A stretch of 13,523 bases of DNA from positions 1 to 13,523 of the forward strand of contig CAJMMA010000052.1 of assembly GCA_905214435.1 (NCBI GenBank). The letters run 5' to 3'. A program made the position numbers and the translations under genes. The notes below the pieces were generated by a model. It did not search any database. It saw only the letters and a program-made list of their open reading frames with translations, and was not told the origin of the DNA. This DNA is from an uncultured bacterium. GTDB taxonomy: Bacteria; Actinomycetota; Coriobacteriia; Coriobacteriales; Coriobacteriaceae. Position 1 is the stretch's first letter, and every line of letters starts with the position of its first letter. Positions 5,794 through 13,380 of the stretch are shown here, one piece after another.

Positions 5794-6762
5794 ATGCCGC
5801 TCATCTCCATCGTCGTACCGAGTTACAACGAGCAGGAATCACTTCCGATCTTTCTCAAAGAGCTCGATGGCGTCGTTCGCATCATGACCCAGCAAGACCC
5901 CGGCATCTTCTTTGAGGCCGTCCTCATCGACGATGGTTCGGCAGACAAAACACTTGCCGTCATGAAAGCAGAAGCCGCGGCGGCGCATCCATACGCCATC
6001 CACTGGCACTCTTTCTCGCGGAACTTTGGCAAGGAGGCGGCACTATTCGCCGGACTCCAGCACGCAAAGGGCGACTATGTCGCCACCATGGATGCCGACA
6101 TGCAGGACCCGCCCTCGCTCCTGCCGCAGATGTACGAGATCTTGCAAACCGAAGACTACGACAACGTCGCAACGCGCAGGACCACCCGCGAAGGCGAGCC
6201 TCCCATCAGGTCGTTCTGTGCCCGTATGTTCTACAAGATCATCAACCGCATTTCCAAGGCCGACATCGTCGACGGAGCACGCGATTTTAGGCTCATGAAG
6301 CGGCCTATGGTCAACGCCATCATCTCCATGGGCGAATACAACCGATTCTCCAAGGGCATTTACGGCTGGGTCGGCTTCAAGACCAAATGGCTCCCCTACG
6401 TAAACGTCAACCGCGTGGCCGGCGAGACCAAATGGAGCTTTTGGTCGCTGCTCCTTTATTCCATCGACGGTATCGTCGCGTTTTCCACGGCACCGCTCTC
6501 CCTCGCCGCCCTCACGGGTATCGTCTTCTGCCTCATCGCTATTCTGGGATTCGTCGTCATCCTAGTAAAGACGCTTGTCTGGGGCGACCCCGTCGGTGGA
6601 TGGCCGTCGCTCGCCTGCCTCATAACGCTGTTTGGCGGCATGCAGCTTCTGTGCCTGGGAATCATAGGTGAATACTTGGCAAAAGCCTACTTGGAAACCA
6701 AGCGACGTCCCATCTATATCATTCGAGAATCCAACGAGGAATCTGATGACACGGCCCAATAA
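5794..6762 (+). CDS. GT2 family bactoprenol glycosyltransferase (GtrB/CsbB-like)
   Basis: A 322-residue GT2 enzyme of the GtrB/CsbB/ArnC type, expected to load a hexose or N-acetylhexosamine onto undecaprenyl phosphate. Motifs are SIVVPSYNEQESLP (5-18), IDDGSADKT (45-53), SRNFGKEAAL (75-84), the DADMQDPP catalytic metal site (100-107), GARDFRLM (161-168) and YNRFSKGIYGWVGF (182-195). Two long C-terminal hydrophobic segments (about 234-262 and 273-296) are the usual membrane hairpin, followed by the EYLAKAYLETKRRPIYII tail common to this family. Start ATG 5794 uses GAGAGG inside the end of the preceding gene. Its final 17 bases overlap the YfhO gene. The neighbouring YfhO-family protein supports a CsbB-YfhO type pathway, known in Bacillus and Listeria for glycosylating teichoic acids. 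Confidence 0.9.
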   Translation: MPLISIVVPSYNEQESLPIFLKELDGVVRIMTQQDPGIFFEAVLIDDGSADKTLAVMKAEAAAAHPYAIHWHSFSRNFGKEAALFAGLQHAKGDYVATMDADMQDPPSLLPQMYEILQTEDYDNVATRRTTREGEPPIRSFCARMFYKIINRISKADIVDGARDFRLMKRPMVNAIISMGEYNRFSKGIYGWVGFKTKWLPYVNVNRVAGETKWSFWSLLLYSIDGIVAFSTAPLSLAALTGIVFCLIAILGFVVILVKTLVWGDPVGGWPSLACLITLFGGMQLLCLGIIGEYLAKAYLETKRRPIYIIRESNEESDDTAQ

Positions 6763-9154
6763 CAGCACGCTCAAGAATGTGGCGTTCTACGCCGCCTGCT
6801 TCGCATTTTCCGTCGCACTCTTTGTCGCACTTGCAGTGGCAGGGCATGTCTACCCCTTTGGCGACAACTCGTTTCTCACCAACGATCTCAAATACCAATA
6901 CATCGACTTCTTTGCTTGGTTCCGGCGCGTCCTTTTAGGCGAGGCAAGCCTTCGCTATTCCTTCTCGCAAGGACTCGGCATGAACACATGGGGGCTCTAT
7001 AGCTACTACCTCGCCAGCCCCTTCAACCTGCTCTGCGCGCTGTTTCCCGCAGACAAGCTAACGCTCTTCGTGTTTGTTATCTCCGCGCTCAAACTGGGCT
7101 GCATCCACATCAGCAGCGCTTGGTATGTGCAAAAGCGCTTTGACCTACCCAAGCCCGCAGCATTCCTGCTTTCCCTCTCGTTCACGTTTTGCAGCTGGAC
7201 CATCAGCAACCTACGCAACCCGCTCTGGATCGATTGCCTCATCCTGCTGCCCATCTGCGCCTACGGATGCTACGAGCTCATCCGCAAGCAGCGCATGATC
7301 CGCCTCGTCATCGCAACGGCGCTCAATGTCATGTTCTGCTGGTATACGGCCTACATCAGCATCCTGTTCCTCTGCATCTTCGTATTGGTCGAATTTGTCG
7401 ATTATGTTGCAGAAGAAGGTTTTAGCTGGAAGCTCATGCTCGATCGGGCCCTGCGATTCGCCGGGGCTATCGCGCTCGGACTGCTTCTGTCCGCCTGGAC
7501 CTTTTTGCCGACCATCCTTGCCATGTCCAAGGGCGGTCCCGTTCTAGCACTCGGCCCCCTACTTAAAACCAGCCTCAAGTCGCTCATCAGGGGCTTTCTT
7601 CCCTGCATGTGGGTAAGCAACGAAAGCACACCGCAGTTCTATTGCGGCATCGTCATGATGCTGCTTGCGGTGAGCCTGCTGGTTAACCGCACGGTTTCGA
7701 TCAAGACGCGCATCGCAACACTCGTCGTCACGATAATCCTGGTCGCAAGCTCCGTTTTGAGCCCGCTCGAGTACATCTGGTGCGGCATGCGCGTTCCCAA
7801 CGGCTTCTACTCGCGCACGGCTTTTTTGCTGAGCTTCTTTGCGCTGTGGGCCGCAGGACACGCGCTGCATGCGCTCAAAAACCAGCCTAAATTGCGTCAA
7901 GCCTATCGCCCCGTCGTCATCATGCCCCTCCTGGCACTAACCGCCATTGAGTTGTTTGCCAACGCCCATGTTATGTGGAACCAGCTGTACACAGGCTATT
8001 CCGAAAAAGCCAACAGCGCCTATGTCGCCACCGCAACCGACACTATCACGACCATTCAAGACCAGACTTCGGCGTCGTTCTATCGCATTGACCGCACAAC
8101 CACACGCGTCGACAGCGCCGCCCTCAACGAAGGCTTGGCGCTTGGGTACAACCAGTTGTCTTCGTATTCGTCTGCCAACAATCCGCAGGCCATCGCACTG
8201 CTCAACTCCCTTGGATACAGCAGCGTCGGCGAATTCTCGACCCGTTATGCCGAGCCCATTCTTGCCGTTGATGCCCTGTTGGGAGTCAAGTACGCCATCG
8301 CCGAGCACGCGCCTTCGGGATACGCGGCAATGACTGAAATAGCCGATACAGCAAGTGCGGTGTACGAGAACCCCTATGCGCTCAGCGTTGGTGTCATGAC
8401 ATCCAATGACATTCAAAACTGCACGTTGAAGGGCGAGAACCCCTTCGAAAAGCAAAACGACCTCTACAGCAAAATCCTGGGCCGCGAGGTAATGCTCTAT
8501 ACCAAAATCGAGGCCAAAAACACGGAGGATGACGAGAACTTAAGGCAGTGGAACGCCACCGTGCCGTCGGGTTCCATCGGGTATCTCTACATCAACAAAG
8601 ATGCGACCGCCGGCAGTTATTGGCCCGTCACCCTTACCATCGACCAGCGAACGATCGAAAACGAAGCCTGGAGATTCGACAATAATATCCGTCAAATTGC
8701 AGGCGCATCGGATTCCGCAAGTCAGCATACGGTGTCAATCGGAGTCGCAGAGGGCTATACCAACATGCCCCAAGACAATCAGCCGGTCTTTTACGCACTC
8801 AATCTAGGAGTATTTGAGCAGATCATCGACAAGCTTAAGACAAACGAGTTTGTTCCGACAGTTTTTGAAGACGGCAAGATCGAAGGCGAGTATACCGCCG
8901 AGGATGACGGTAACTTGCTGTTGAGCGTTCCGTATGATGAAGGCTGGACGGCAACAATTAACGGAGCCGCCGCAGAGCTGACGCCCGCCGCCGATAAGGG
9001 CTTATCATGTCTGAGCGTGCAGAAAGGCGCGAATAAGATCGTGATGAGCTATAGGACCCCGGGAGCATTTGCGGGGCTTGCAGTGAGTTTGGCGACCGCC
9101 GTTGCCCTTGTTATAGCGAGGTTATACACCACACATAAGAAAAGCCGCCGTTAA
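6746..9154 (+). CDS. YfhO-family multi-membrane glycosylation protein
   Basis: An 802-residue membrane protein of the YfhO family, believed to act as a GT-C-like transferase that uses undecaprenyl-phosphate sugars outside the membrane. Helix 1 (about 12-32) leads to an outside loop with FGDNSFLTNDLKYQY (38-52) and YSFSQGLGMNTWGLYSYYLA (71-90), which are family hallmarks; acidic residues here are the likely catalytic site. About a dozen hydrophobic helices fill roughly the first 430 residues. A large extracytoplasmic domain follows, with GWTATINGAAAEL near its end, then one last helix and a basic KKSRR tail. Family members run about 800 to 900 residues, so it looks complete. ATG 6746 is chosen because GAGGA precedes it by five bases; it overlaps the GT2 gene by 17 bases, implying coupled translation. 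The stop codon lies in the terminator hairpin. Confidence 0.9.
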   Translation: MTRPNNSTLKNVAFYAACFAFSVALFVALAVAGHVYPFGDNSFLTNDLKYQYIDFFAWFRRVLLGEASLRYSFSQGLGMNTWGLYSYYLASPFNLLCALFPADKLTLFVFVISALKLGCIHISSAWYVQKRFDLPKPAAFLLSLSFTFCSWTISNLRNPLWIDCLILLPICAYGCYELIRKQRMIRLVIATALNVMFCWYTAYISILFLCIFVLVEFVDYVAEEGFSWKLMLDRALRFAGAIALGLLLSAWTFLPTILAMSKGGPVLALGPLLKTSLKSLIRGFLPCMWVSNESTPQFYCGIVMMLLAVSLLVNRTVSIKTRIATLVVTIILVASSVLSPLEYIWCGMRVPNGFYSRTAFLLSFFALWAAGHALHALKNQPKLRQAYRPVVIMPLLALTAIELFANAHVMWNQLYTGYSEKANSAYVATATDTITTIQDQTSASFYRIDRTTTRVDSAALNEGLALGYNQLSSYSSANNPQAIALLNSLGYSSVGEFSTRYAEPILAVDALLGVKYAIAEHAPSGYAAMTEIADTASAVYENPYALSVGVMTSNDIQNCTLKGENPFEKQNDLYSKILGREVMLYTKIEAKNTEDDENLRQWNATVPSGSIGYLYINKDATAGSYWPVTLTIDQRTIENEAWRFDNNIRQIAGASDSASQHTVSIGVAEGYTNMPQDNQPVFYALNLGVFEQIIDKLKTNEFVPTVFEDGKIEGEYTAEDDGNLLLSVPYDEGWTATINGAAAELTPAADKGLSCLSVQKGANKIVMSYRTPGAFAGLAVSLATAVALVIARLYTTHKKSRR

Positions 9155-9169
9155 CAAGCGGCGGCTTTT
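9140..9169. terminator. Bidirectional terminator between YfhO and rmlCD
   Basis: AAAAGCCGCCG (9140-9150) and CGGCGGCTTTT (9159-9169) form an 11-bp perfect stem with an eight-base loop, ending in T runs on both strands. The YfhO stop codon is in the loop, and rmlCD ends 22 bases away on the other strand, so one hairpin can serve both convergent operons. Confidence 0.9.
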
Positions 9170-9191
9170 ACTCTCGCAAATTAAATAGAGA

Positions 9192-10646
9192 CTAGAGTGT
9201 CTTGAGGTACTCCCCCAGCTCCTCCTCCCAGTCGGGCATGTGGAAGCCGACCGACTCGAGCCTGGACAGGTCGAGCGCGGAGTGGACCGGGCGCGGGGCG
9301 ATGGGGCCCTCGGCGCTGGCGTAGTAGTCGGCGGTGCTGACCGGCACGACCCTCTCGCCGTTGCCGTTGGCGGCATCGAAGACGGAACGGGCGACGTCCG
9401 CCCAGGACTTGACGGCGCCGGAGCCCGTGCAGTCGTAGGTGCCGTAGGGGGCGTTCGTCCCCAGCACGTGGAAGATGGCCTCGGCCATGTCGCGCGTGAA
9501 GGTCAGGCGTCCCAGCTGATCGTCCACGACGGTGACCTGCTCGAGCTTGTCGTCCGGGTCGGTTACGCGGTCGGACAGGCCCTTCATGGTCTTAACGAAG
9601 TTGTGCCCCTCGCCGACGACCCAGCTGGAGCGCATGATGTAGTGGCGGGGGCACCCTGCCACGGCGATGTCGCCTGCGGCCTTGGTCTGGCCGTAGACGG
9701 ACAGCGGGCTGAACGGCTCGTCCTCCGCGTGCACCTCCACGGTACCGTCGAAGACGTAGTCGGAGGACACGTGGACCAAGGTGATGCCGTGCTCAGAGCA
9801 GGTGCGGGCGAGCAGGGCGGGGCCGGTCGCGTTGGCCTTCCAGGCGATGGCGCGACCCTCGGGGGTCTCGGCCCTGTCCACCGCGGTGTAGGCGCCGCAG
9901 TTGATCACGGTGCCGTAGAGCGACCAGTCGTACTGCGCGTAGGCGTCCGGGTCGGACATGTCGAAGGTGTCGATGTCGCAGAAGTCGAAGTCCTTGGCGA
10001 CGCCGCGCTCCTCCGCCAGCTTTCGGACCGCGCGGCCCAGCTGGCCGTTGCAGCCGGTGACGAGGGTGCGCCTGGGAGCCATCGGGACGACGTCGGCGAG
10101 CATCGGGTGGTTGAGGTCGGCCTCGGAGACGGTGGCCTCGGTCAGCGGGATCGGCCACTCGATGGCGAGCTCGGGGTCGGCGAGGTTCACGAAGGTGTAG
10201 GTCCTCTTCAGCTCGAGGGACCAGTGGGCGTCCACCAGGTAGGTGTAGGCGGTGCCGTCCTCCAGGGCCTGGAAGGAGTTGCCCACGCCGCGCGGGACGT
10301 AGATGGCCTTACTCGGGTCGAGCGTGCAGGTGAACACCTTCCCGTAGGTGGCGCTGCCCTCGCGCAGGTCGACCCAGGCGCCGAAGACCGAGCCTCGGGC
10401 CACCGAGATGAACTTGTCCCAGGGCTCGGCGTGGATGCCGCGGGTGACGCCGCGGCTGTCGTTGTAGGAGATGTTGTTCTGGACGACCCTGAGGTCCGGG
10501 ATGCCCAGGGCGGTCATCTTGGCGCGCTGCCAGTTCTCCTTGAACCAGCCGCGCGAGTCGCCGTGGACGGCGAGGTCGACGACCTTCAGGCCCTCGATGC
10601 CGGTCTCGGCGACGGAGAGGTCCTTCTCGAATGCGATGTCTGCCAT
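9192..10646 (-). CDS. rmlCD: Fused dTDP-4-dehydrorhamnose 3,5-epimerase / dTDP-4-dehydrorhamnose reductase
   Basis: A 484-residue cytoplasmic protein joining the last two steps of dTDP-L-rhamnose synthesis. Residues 1 to about 185 are a cupin like RmlC: HGDSRGWFKENW (28-39), RGVTRGIHAEPWDKF (65-79) with the catalytic histidine H72, VDLREGSATYG (92-102) and IYVPRGVGNSFQAL (115-128). The usual GFAHGF loop reads GVGNSF, so its histidine is replaced. Residues about 193-484 are an RmlD short-chain reductase: TLVTGCNGQLGRAV (194-207) binds NAD(P), with NCGAYTAVDRAE (249-260), SSDYVFDG (294-301) and the catalytic YGQTK (Y318, K322). Start ATG 10646 has AGGAGC nine bases upstream. The open frame extends past 11000 only because GC-rich rmlB is also open in this frame. 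A large hairpin separates it from rmlB. Confidence 0.93.
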   Translation of the reverse strand: MADIAFEKDLSVAETGIEGLKVVDLAVHGDSRGWFKENWQRAKMTALGIPDLRVVQNNISYNDSRGVTRGIHAEPWDKFISVARGSVFGAWVDLREGSATYGKVFTCTLDPSKAIYVPRGVGNSFQALEDGTAYTYLVDAHWSLELKRTYTFVNLADPELAIEWPIPLTEATVSEADLNHPMLADVVPMAPRRTLVTGCNGQLGRAVRKLAEERGVAKDFDFCDIDTFDMSDPDAYAQYDWSLYGTVINCGAYTAVDRAETPEGRAIAWKANATGPALLARTCSEHGITLVHVSSDYVFDGTVEVHAEDEPFSPLSVYGQTKAAGDIAVAGCPRHYIMRSSWVVGEGHNFVKTMKGLSDRVTDPDDKLEQVTVVDDQLGRLTFTRDMAEAIFHVLGTNAPYGTYDCTGSGAVKSWADVARSVFDAANGNGERVVPVSTADYYASAEGPIAPRPVHSALDLSRLESVGFHMPDWEEELGEYLKTL

Positions 10647-10682
10647 GTGGGAAAAGCTCCTATCGAAGAGGTTGGGTAACCG

Positions 10683-10743
10683 GGGGCGCCCGCGCGGGGA
10701 CGCAGGATCATCCCCATGCCCTGCGGCCCCGCGCGGGCGCCCC
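10683..10743. repeat. Large GC-rich hairpin between rmlB and rmlCD
   Basis: GGGGCGCCCGCGCGGGG (10683-10699) and CCCCGCGCGGGCGCCCC (10727-10743) are perfect 17-base complements. After one mismatch the stem continues with CGCAGG (10701-10706) and CCTGCG (10720-10725), leaving a 13-base loop. There is no T tract on the minus strand, so it probably stabilises or processes the rmlB-rmlCD message, or attenuates rmlCD, rather than ending it. Confidence 0.85.
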
Positions 10744-10768
10744 GCGGTGCGGTTCGCCGGGGTCCGGC

Positions 10769-11788
10769 CTACTGCCCCTGGGCGCGGTAGCGTGCCTCGG
10801 TGGCCTCCTTGGCCGGGCGCCACCAGGACTCGTTCTCGACGTACCAGTCGATGGTCTGCTTGAGGCCCTCGGCGAAGTCGGTGTGAGCCGGCCTCCAGCC
10901 CAGCTCGCGCCGCAGCTTCGTGCTGTCGATGGCGTAGCGGCGGTCGTGACCGGGGCGGTCGGCGACCCAGTCGAAGTCCCCGGGGTCGCGGCCCATCGCC
11001 TCCAGGATCATGCGCAGGACCGTGATGTTGTCCCTCTCGCCGTCCGCGCCGATGAGGTAGGTCTCCCCCATCCGCCCCTTGGTGAGGATGCCCCAGACGG
11101 CCGAGGAGTGGTCCTCGGTGTGGATCCAGTCGCGGACGTTCTCGCCCTTCCCGTAGAGCTTGGGGCGCACGCCGTCGATGATGTTCGTGATCTGCCTGGG
11201 GATGAACTTCTCCACGTGCTGGTAGGGGCCGTAGTTGTTGGAGCAGTTGGAGATCGTGGTGCGAAGCCCGTAGGTGCGGGTCCATGCGCGCACGAGCATG
11301 TCGGAGGAAGCCTTCGTCGAGCTGTACGGCGAGCTCGGGCGGTACGGCGTCTCCTCGGTGAACTTCGCCGGGTCGTCGAGCGCGAGGTCGCCGTAGACCT
11401 CGTCGGTGGAGACGTGGTGGTAGCGGACGCCGTATTTGCGGACGGCCTCCAGCAGGCGGAAGGTTCCCTCGACGTTGGTGCGCAGGAACGGCTCGGGGTC
11501 TGCGATGGAGTTGTCGTTGTGGGACTCTGCGGCATAGTGCACGATGGCGTCGTGGCCCGGCACGATCTTATCGAGCAGCGCGGCGTCGCAGATGTCGCCC
11601 ACGACGAGCTCCACGCGGTCGGAGGGCAGGCCGGAGATGTTCTCGGGGTTGCCGGCGTAGGTCAGCTTGTCCAGGACGGTGACGTGGACGTCCGGGTGGT
11701 TGTCCACGACGTAGTGCACGAAATTGCTGCCGATGAAGCCGCAGCCGCCCGTGACGATGATGTTCTTCGGTTCGAAAAACCCAGACAT
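10769..11788 (-). CDS. rmlB: dTDP-glucose 4,6-dehydratase
   Basis: A 339-residue extended short-chain dehydrogenase that turns dTDP-glucose into dTDP-4-keto-6-deoxyglucose, the second step to dTDP-L-rhamnose. The NAD-binding motif is TGGCGFIG (13-20), followed by LDKLTYAGNPENI (39-51). HYAAESHNDNSI (84-95) and the catalytic STDEVYG (127-133) and YSSTK (Y155, K159) come next. SNCSNNYGPYQHVEKFIP (180-197) and NVRDWIHTEDHSSAV (217-231) are the expected dTDP-sugar segments. Length fits the family. The ATG at 11788 is chosen from homology (short lead before the glycine motif); only a weak GGA precedes it. It lies 75 bases after the second NTPase gene on the same strand, and I see no convincing promoter in that gap. 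A 60-base sample from the neighbouring rmlCD gene is about 70% GC, against about 42 to 50% in the adjacent cassette. Confidence 0.96.
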   Translation of the reverse strand: MSGFFEPKNIIVTGGCGFIGSNFVHYVVDNHPDVHVTVLDKLTYAGNPENISGLPSDRVELVVGDICDAALLDKIVPGHDAIVHYAAESHNDNSIADPEPFLRTNVEGTFRLLEAVRKYGVRYHHVSTDEVYGDLALDDPAKFTEETPYRPSSPYSSTKASSDMLVRAWTRTYGLRTTISNCSNNYGPYQHVEKFIPRQITNIIDGVRPKLYGKGENVRDWIHTEDHSSAVWGILTKGRMGETYLIGADGERDNITVLRMILEAMGRDPGDFDWVADRPGHDRRYAIDSTKLRRELGWRPAHTDFAEGLKQTIDWYVENESWWRPAKEATEARYRAQGQ

Positions 11789-11863
11789 AAAATTCCAATC
11801 TGAAGCAAGTACAGCTTTTTTAGTATGCCGCAGGAAGTGACGCCGCGACACTATTCAACAAAA

Positions 11864-12838
11864 CTATCGGACATTTCGGCATGCGATAAGAGCCATAACC
11901 TTCGCAGAATTACTTCCCCTACAAAACGCCTCCGGAATGAAGTCTTTGTCGTACCGGAAGACCGAATTCCCAGTTTTATCGCGTAAGTACTTGTAGAAGA
12001 AGTCCTCCCAGCTTTTAAACTTCTCACTGTCTGCAAACGCTTCCGGCTCTTGCAAAACCGCTTTGGCATCTATCCCTGAAATAACGCCGGAGCTCAGCAG
12101 AAGCCACTCGAACGACTCGGGAAGACAAACCGTAACAGTATCGCGGTGAATGTCTTGCAGCTTAAGGACGCGGTCGGCATAGCACCCAAATGCCGCTCCG
12201 TCCGCGACAACAAACACGCAATCGTCGAGATGCTGATCCAACCAACCCAAAATCGCGCTGTTCGTCATGGCCGAAGCACAGGCAAGTTCACTGTCAGCGA
12301 AATGCCGTTCAAAGAACTGGAAACCAGACTTACTGTCCTCGCATAGAAGGATAGAAAAGTCCTGTTTTGGCGCCGACCGGGAAATAGCATAACGATGATT
12401 CCCGCGATCTTGATAAACAGGGACGAAAGAATGGTATTTTCCGCTCGTCTTAATCTTGTAAATCTCATCCACGCTATACGGAAGATTGGGGAAATCAGCC
12501 CTTGAGATCAGCACAAAATAATTAGAGGAATACAGCACATGATGGGCAAACTCATCAGAATGAATCTCTTTTAAGCCCTCATCCACAAATACGATCGAGT
12601 CATGGACGGACGAAAGCTGGTTTCGCCAATCATAATCGGTCAGGGCGACACAGGGACAATCGCATTGCAAGGAAACACCCGACTGCTCGCCCGTTCGCAT
12701 GTAGTCTGCGACCATGTCAAACAGTGTCGTCTTACCCGTGCCGCTATCGCCACGCACAATAGTGATGTTCCGCTTGATGGTAAATGTGTACTTGGTTCCC
12801 CTGCGGCGGGAAATCTTAATGAGATGCGAACCGTTCAT
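11864..12838 (-). CDS. P-loop NTPase with possible TOPRIM-like C-terminus, copy 2
   Basis: A 324-residue paralogue of the NTPase at 1544-2542, alignable along its length. Walker A is GDSGTGKTT (30-38) and Walker B is IVFVDE (82-87). NYFVLISRAD and LPYSVDEIYKI follow as in copy 1. The C-terminal half again shows LLCEDSKSGFQFF (164-176), VVADGAAFG with the aspartate at 213, and LPESFEWLL (239-247). Conservation of these blocks in an otherwise diverged pair argues that both domains are functional. Function is unknown; a TOPRIM-like fold is a guess from motif order. Start ATG 12838 is preceded by AGGTG at six bases; a GTG three codons earlier directly follows the DUF4869 stop and is less likely. 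It trails the DUF4869 gene by nine bases, where copy 1 overlaps by one. Its GC is visibly lower than that of the rml genes on either side. Confidence 0.85.
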   Translation of the reverse strand: MNGSHLIKISRRRGTKYTFTIKRNITIVRGDSGTGKTTLFDMVADYMRTGEQSGVSLQCDCPCVALTDYDWRNQLSSVHDSIVFVDEGLKEIHSDEFAHHVLYSSNYFVLISRADFPNLPYSVDEIYKIKTSGKYHSFVPVYQDRGNHRYAISRSAPKQDFSILLCEDSKSGFQFFERHFADSELACASAMTNSAILGWLDQHLDDCVFVVADGAAFGCYADRVLKLQDIHRDTVTVCLPESFEWLLLSSGVISGIDAKAVLQEPEAFADSEKFKSWEDFFYKYLRDKTGNSVFRYDKDFIPEAFCRGSNSAKVMALIACRNVR

Positions 12839-12847
12839 AAGCAGCAC

Positions 12848-13285
12848 CTACAGATACGGAATCGACTCGTGAATCAATTCGGCCATGTTGTGAACGATTC
12901 GGCCGCTATTCACGACTTTAATTTTAAAATCCTCGCGACCAAAGTCCATCACATGATAGAGATTCACAACGAGCTTGCGGTCTTTCGCCATGTCGAGAAT
13001 CCACTTGGCACAGTTATCACCACAGGTGGAAGCGTTAAAAATATGCTTACGATCAAATCTCATAAGCAGCAGCGTTTTCACGCCACCAGAAAGCTGAAGT
13101 GGGGAAATGGACCCAAGCACAGGGCTTTCGATGACGTTTTCGGAGACAACATCCGATCGATCGACATCTTTAATTATCGAGACTGCATAGGGATCCGTAA
13201 TCCAAGAAGACCGGTAAGAGTTTTTGAAATATGTCGCTGTGTTGTAAATCGCTTCTGGCATATCGCCAAAGTAGACGCTTAACAC
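12848..13285 (-). CDS. DUF4869-like protein, copy 2 of the two-gene cassette
   Basis: A 145-residue soluble protein paralogous to 1095-1544, aligning without gaps through about residue 138. Shared blocks keep the same residue numbers: MLS at the start, TYFKNSY (18-24), LSGGVKTLLL (65-74), FNASTCGDNCAKW (83-95), NLYH (108-111) and RIVHNM (129-134). The invariant STCGDNC block with its two cysteines is the best candidate for a functional site. Function is unknown. Start GTG 13285 is chosen because GGGAG lies five bases upstream and it gives the same MLS start as copy 1; a TTG four codons earlier is also open. The gene lies downstream of the rmlA terminator and 9 bases ahead of its NTPase. It appears to have been inserted within a rhamnose gene run, since rmlA, rmlB and rmlCD flank the pair on one strand. 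Confidence 0.85.
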   Translation of the reverse strand: MLSVYFGDMPEAIYNTATYFKNSYRSSWITDPYAVSIIKDVDRSDVVSENVIESPVLGSISPLQLSGGVKTLLLMRFDRKHIFNASTCGDNCAKWILDMAKDRKLVVNLYHVMDFGREDFKIKVVNSGRIVHNMAELIHESIPYL

Positions 13286-13322
13286 ATCCACTCCCAATCA
13301 TATTGTCTTTATGGTCAACGTA

Positions 13323-13328
13323 ATCATA
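13323..13328 (-). promoter_or_regulatory. Candidate -10 box for the second cassette
   Basis: TATGAT on the minus strand sits four bases past the T tract of the rmlA terminator and about 38 bases before the DUF4869 GTG. The -35 region would lie in the terminator loop and is weak. A second TATGAT closer to the gene is too near the ribosome binding site to be its -10. Confidence 0.3.
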
Positions 13329-13331
13329 ACG

Positions 13332-13360
13332 AAAAGGGCCACCAGATAAACGGTGGCCCC
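13332..13360 (-). terminator. Probable terminator of rmlA
   Basis: On the minus strand GGGCCACC (13359-13352) pairs with GGTGGCCC (13343-13336) around an eight-base loop and runs into TTTT (13335-13332). It lies about 20 bases past the rmlA stop and would separate rmlA from the cassette and the later rml genes. The T tract is short, so some read-through is possible. Confidence 0.7.
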
Positions 13361-13380
13361 TAAAAGAAAACAAGCCGGCG

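Noticed and set aside
9240..10679. Long open frame on the plus strand (479 codons) opposite rmlCD
   Set aside because: It is antisense to a well-supported enzyme, is low-complexity in Val, Gly, Asp and Glu, and arises because GC-rich codons leave few stops.
10647..11285. N-terminal extension of rmlCD on the minus strand
   Set aside because: The peptide is Arg-, Pro- and Gly-rich and overlaps rmlB in another frame; a good ribosome site and cupin start lie at 10646.
10631..11803. Long open frame on the plus strand (390 codons) opposite rmlB
   Set aside because: Same artefact of GC-rich coding DNA; no recognisable domain, and rmlB on the other strand has all catalytic motifs.
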